Shown: positions 5,254 through 7,458 of the stretch, one piece after another | Layout: every line of letters begins with the position of its first letter | Position numbering within the stretch: position 1 is the first letter of the stretch | Translations under genes and position numbers: made by a program | Notes under the pieces: model-generated | Database searches by the model: none | Told to the model about the DNA's origin: nothing | Seen by the model: only the letters and a program-made list of their open reading frames with translations | Origin: Patescibacteria group bacterium UBA2135 | Lineage (GTDB): Bacteria > Patescibacteriota > Minisyncoccia > Phycocordibacterales > UBA2135 | Assembly: GCA_002327685.1 (NCBI GenBank) | Contig: DCXN01000017.1 | Span: forward strand, 1 to 7,458 | Direction: 5' to 3' | Length of the DNA stretch: 7,458 bases

Positions 5254-5346
5254 ACTTACAACCCACAACTCACAACCAACAACTAGTTCGCACGTCATTT
5301 TTTGTGAACATTTCGGCTGTTGTGAGTTGTTGGTTGCTGGTTGTTT
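5254..5346. repeat. Heptad-built inverted repeat 2 (GTTG-type)
   Basis: The left arm (5254-5288) consists of 7-base units of ACNNACA type. The right arm (5319-5346) is four units of GTTGNNN type, the reverse complement class. The best pairing is 5259-5276 with 5319-5336, 17 of 18 bases. The loop is about 42 bases. It fills the gap between the ATP-cone nuclease gene and the nucleotidyltransferase and has no T-run after either arm. Confidence 0.85.
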
Positions 5347-5380
5347 AATAACTATTACAACTCATACGTACGGATATTAG

Positions 5381-6226
5381 TTATTCTTTTTTTGAGTCAA
5401 CAGAGGAGAGATACGCCTCTCCAAGAATTTTATCTGCTTTTTGTTTTTGAATTCCGATTTCTTTTTTTAAAGAATCGCTAGAAAAAGAAAGCAAATCACG
5501 CGCCAGTATAATTCCCGCTTGCGCGAATAAATTGAGTTCTTGCTTTGCCACAGACGGTAAAACAGTAACCGGATAAAGTCCTTTCCGCGTGATAAGATTT
5601 TGCAGACTTTCTTCAGTCGGATAGTTCCATCCTGTCATCTCCATATTTTTGCACTTCCCATATTTAATTGCCGTTTTAGTAAATTTCGTATTGGTAATAA
5701 GCCACATGCTATGCATCGCACCCCACCCCTTCTCCTTCTTTTCTTGCACAGGAATAATATCTTGCAAGCGCGCATCAGCGTACATAGTAGTCGTAATATC
5801 TGTTTTAATGCCCTGTCGATTGCGATATTTTGCTTCTATTAGAAAATGTTTTCTCCCCTTCTGTGCAACAACATCAACTTCATGCGTAACGCATACTCCC
5901 TTCATAAACACATTGCGTTTCGTTTTATACCCATATGCATTTACAATCGTCTCTACATACTGCTCAAAATGAAAACCGGCAGGACCAAGCGCCGCAACAC
6001 CACGCTTTAAGCTATAACGCATGACAATGCCAATATCTTTACGCTGCAAAAGCGCTGTTGCTTTTTCAAAAATTTCATCAGTGCTTGCACTTGGTCCAAT
6101 TTCTGTCTTCACACGCTTGCACACCTCTTGAGCAACAGAAGGATTCGCTCCCGCCTGTTCTAGGGAATTGCAGAATTTTTCGTGATTAAATTTTTCCGCC
6201 TCGCCTGAGGCTTTGATGATTTGCAC
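5381..6226 (-). CDS. ATP-cone domain fused to a PD-(D/E)XK nuclease
   Basis: A 281-residue soluble protein. Residues 1-80 are an ATP-cone (QIIKASGEAEKFNHEKF, then an STDEIFEKATALL helix and MRYSLKRG), the regulatory nucleotide-binding domain best known from ribonucleotide reductases and NrdR. Residues about 85-200 are an Mrr-like restriction-endonuclease fold: Glu88, Asp118 in HEVDVV (115-120) and E131-A-K133 in FLIEAKYRN, a complete D...ExK site. The C-terminal 60 residues are helical (ILARDLLSF, KEIGIQKQKADKILGEAYL), perhaps a DNA-binding end. A nuclease whose activity responds to ATP or dATP is the natural guess, untested. The start is GTG at 6226, the only way to keep the whole ATP-cone; no Shine-Dalgarno sequence. 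No methylase lies nearby, so a standard restriction-modification pair is not indicated. Stop is TAA. Confidence 0.9.
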   Translation of the reverse strand: MQIIKASGEAEKFNHEKFCNSLEQAGANPSVAQEVCKRVKTEIGPSASTDEIFEKATALLQRKDIGIVMRYSLKRGVAALGPAGFHFEQYVETIVNAYGYKTKRNVFMKGVCVTHEVDVVAQKGRKHFLIEAKYRNRQGIKTDITTTMYADARLQDIIPVQEKKEKGWGAMHSMWLITNTKFTKTAIKYGKCKNMEMTGWNYPTEESLQNLITRKGLYPVTVLPSVAKQELNLFAQAGIILARDLLSFSSDSLKKEIGIQKQKADKILGEAYLSSVDSKKE

Positions 6227-6230
6227 AATA

Positions 6231-6328
6231 TTAGGAATTAGGCTCTAGGCTTTAGGCATTAGGGTTGACAATTAGCCGTGTAATTCGTTTTTTCCTAAAG
6301 CCTAGCGCCTAAAGCCTAGCGCCTAGAT
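6231..6328. repeat. Heptad-built inverted repeat 3 (TAGGC-type)
   Basis: The left arm (6231-6265) is five 7-base units of TTAGGCT type. The right arm (6294-6328) is five units of CCTAAAG/CCTAGCG type in alternation, so it is also a 14-base tandem repeat. The arms pair over 25 bases (6239-6263 with 6301-6325) with three mismatches; the loop is 28 to 37 bases depending on register. It lies between the DUF378 gene and the ATP-cone gene, directly before the GTG at 6226. Confidence 0.85.
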
Positions 6329-6349
6329 AATTGTATCACACAAAACAAA

Positions 6350-6373
6350 ACCCCTCAGACTGTGTCTAGGGGT
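6350..6373 (-). terminator. Intrinsic terminator of the DUF378 gene
   Basis: On the minus strand the stem ACCCCT-AGAC pairs with GTCT-AGGGGT across a 3-base loop with one bulged G, followed by TTTGTTTTG. It starts about 22 bases after the TAG of the membrane-protein gene and should separate it from the ATP-cone gene. Confidence 0.8.
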
Positions 6374-6394
6374 CTTGTAAAAAGTTGGTATATG

Positions 6395-6625
6395 CTAAAC
6401 TTGCCCTCCGCCGCCACCGCCAACATCACATTCTTTGCACTTGCTTCGATGCGCGAATATCTCATAGAGAGCCGCAAGTCCAATCAAGATGTAGATGCCA
6501 CGTGAGATAAGCATGTCCATACCGCCAAAGAGCTGACCAATTTCCCAGCCAATAGCACCCCATACAAGCCAGTTTAAGCCACCGGCAATTACCAACAAAA
6601 ATGTAACTTTATGTATATATTGCAT
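6395..6625 (-). CDS. DUF378-family two-helix membrane protein
   Basis: A 76-residue inner-membrane protein. It matches the DUF378 pattern: helix 1 (about 7-27) with VIAGGLNWLVWGAIGW, a short loop FGGMDMLISR (33-42), and helix 2 (about 43-58) with GIYILIGLAALYEIF. The family's role is unknown. Beyond the usual family end it has a C-K-E-C pair (63 and 66) and six consecutive glycines before the final QV, an extension that could bind a metal or sit in the cytoplasm as a flexible tail; this is inference. ATG at 6625 has no Shine-Dalgarno sequence. It is a single-gene unit with its own terminator. Confidence 0.92.
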   Translation of the reverse strand: MQYIHKVTFLLVIAGGLNWLVWGAIGWEIGQLFGGMDMLISRGIYILIGLAALYEIFAHRSKCKECDVGGGGGGQV

Positions 6626-6664
6626 GATAGATTTTTAAGAAGTGAAACGACTACAAAAATCATC

Positions 6665-6826
6665 ACCCTGTTAAATAAAAGCACTTCGTCTTATATTAAC
6701 TCCTCGGCTCGGCAATCTGAAAAACTCCACTTCGTTTCGTCTTTCAGATTGCCCTCGCTCTACGTCGTTAATAAATTTTGCTTTGAAAAATTTAAAATTT
6801 GTTCAACAAATTTTATTTAACAGGGT
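6665..6826. repeat. 162-bp nested palindrome, MITE-like
   Basis: Outer 16-base perfect inverted repeats (ACCCTGTTAAATAAAA at 6665-6680, its complement at 6811-6826) enclose TATTAAC/GTTAATA (6694-6700, 6767-6773), which enclose a 12-base perfect stem GGCAATCTGAAA/TTTCAGATTGCC (6711-6722, 6742-6753). A further palindrome, 10-base arms around one C, lies at 6794-6814. The layout fits a small non-autonomous inverted-repeat element or a structured RNA. No target-site duplication is clear at the ends. It occupies almost half of the 356-base gene-free stretch 6626-6981. Confidence 0.7.
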
Positions 6827-6828
6827 TA

Positions 6829-6878
6829 AGAAAAATATAGTCGATCACTCCGTTCGCTCCTTATTTTTCTAAATCGAC
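6829..6878. other. Crossed inverted repeats (possible pseudoknot)
   Basis: AGAAAAATA (6829-6837) pairs with 6862-6870, and GTCGAT (6840-6845) pairs with 6873-6878; the two stems interleave, the order needed for an H-type pseudoknot. The first stem is almost pure A-T, so stability is doubtful. From 6879 to 6953 I see only a weak 7-base hairpin (6904-6910 with 6919-6925) and no gene. Confidence 0.3.
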
Positions 6879-6953
6879 CTCCACAGTTAGAACATTTATA
6901 TATCTTCATTATATCTACAATGAAGTATGTCTACAAAAACTTATCCCCACACT

Positions 6954-6982
6954 AAAACACCCCGCTGATAACGGAGTGTTTT
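6954..6982 (-). terminator. Intrinsic terminator of the right-edge gene
   Basis: On the minus strand AAAACACTCCG pairs with CGGGGTGTTTT around a 7-base loop, 11 pairs with one T-G wobble; the closing arm ends in TTTT. The stem starts at the last base of the TAA of the gene at 6982-7458. Confidence 0.75.
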
Positions 6983-7458
6983 TACTTCATGCCTTCTACA
7001 ACAATAAAAGGAATAACATTTTCTCCAAACTGGCTTGCATCAAACAACTCGGGCGACGGGGTATACGGATAATGTTCGCCTTCTGATCGTATTTGATTAA
7101 ACTGTTTTACTGGTACCGTACATTGATATGGCTTTCCATCAAGAAAAATCCCAAAAAACATTTCATCTGTTTGAATCTCGGTACGTTTTGCAAAATCATT
7201 GAAATGCTTTTGTATGCGGTACAAAAAATATCCATATGGACATGTACTACCAAGCTTGTCCTCGATACACCATTTCTGGCACCAAACAACATACTTAAGA
7301 TCCTGCCTTCGTATTTTATCTTCAGGAAAATTACGCTCAATCTCTGGAACAACTTCCCACAAACCAAGTCTAAACGAACGCGTCGGTCTTTCATATACCC
7401 ACTTTCCGTGCAAATCAACCCAGCACACCTTCTTGTAAAGGCCTCCAACACCAACACA
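6982..7458 (-). CDS. Unrecognised protein, 5' end outside the window
   Basis: The frame is open from the right edge to TAA at 6982-6984, giving 158 visible residues. A GTG exists at 7428, but the frame continues upstream without a stop (GVGGLYKKVCWVDLHGKW) and no usable ribosome site precedes that GTG, so the gene most likely begins outside. The protein is soluble and rich in aromatic residues and in Cys (WCQKWC, TCPYGYF). Visible stretches are WVYERPTRSFRLGLWEV, KIRRQDLKYVVWCQKWC, YRIQKHFNDFAKR, FFGIFLDGKPYQC and the end FIVVEGMK. I recognise no family or catalytic motif. It ends at its own terminator. Confidence 0.75.
   Translation of the reverse strand, partial: CVGVGGLYKKVCWVDLHGKWVYERPTRSFRLGLWEVVPEIERNFPEDKIRRQDLKYVVWCQKWCIEDKLGSTCPYGYFLYRIQKHFNDFAKRTEIQTDEMFFGIFLDGKPYQCTVPVKQFNQIRSEGEHYPYTPSPELFDASQFGENVIPFIVVEGMK

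Noticed and set aside
6265..6290. Plus-strand TTGACA in the loop of inverted repeat 3 as a promoter
   Set aside because: No -10 lies 16-18 bases downstream and no plus-strand gene follows.
4491..6328. CRISPR array
   Set aside because: The repeated units are 7 bases long and arranged as inverted arms, with no regular repeat-spacer pattern and no cas gene.
6949..6960. DnaA-box-like TTATCCCCACA near 6941-6951 suggesting an origin
   Set aside because: It departs from TTATCCACA by inserted bases, is single, and no dnaA or dnaN is nearby.

Overview
The window carries only minus-strand genes, so it is read from right to left. It is AT-rich and tightly packed. Most starts lack a Shine-Dalgarno sequence, and short housekeeping genes (an endonuclease III, a sugar nucleotidyltransferase, an ATP-cone nuclease, small membrane proteins) mix with phage-type genes. 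This look, and the ATP-cone/PD-(D/E)XK fusion, suggest a small-genome uncultivated bacterium, possibly Patescibacteria (CPR). That placement is inference; no rRNA or marker gene is present.

Right part (7458 to about 4490): an unrecognised gene cut by the window edge, with its own terminator; a 356-base gene-free stretch holding a 162-bp nested palindrome; a DUF378-type two-helix membrane protein with a terminator; an ATP-cone/PD-(D/E)XK nuclease; and a nucleotidyltransferase. The three successive gaps from DUF378 to the 89-aa gene each hold an inverted repeat whose two arms are built of 7-base units, with a different unit in each gap.

Middle (4485 to 3147): a compact three-gene set, an 89-aa protein, a membrane-anchored 140-aa protein and endonuclease III (nth), separated by 3 to 4 bases and probably one transcript.

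Left part (3146 to 1): a phage-like accessory region. Two lectin/fibre-like genes (a LamG-like protein and a phage fibre-type protein) each follow a near-identical non-coding module: an extended -10 promoter, a 44-base invariant block, a GT-type microsatellite and a strong terminator-like hairpin about 45 to 90 bases before the start codon. Between them lies a small PD-(D/E)XK nuclease gene. Its last codons are a copy of the 3' end of nth read in another frame. The same nth tail therefore occurs upstream of both modules, like an attachment-site or recombination duplication.

The most interesting observations are: (1) the duplicated unit of nth tail, promoter-leader-hairpin and lectin-like gene; (2) the tetranucleotide repeat inside one leader, a possible phase switch; (3) the series of heptad-built inverted repeats. 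I found no CRISPR array, tRNA, rRNA, integrase or transposase.
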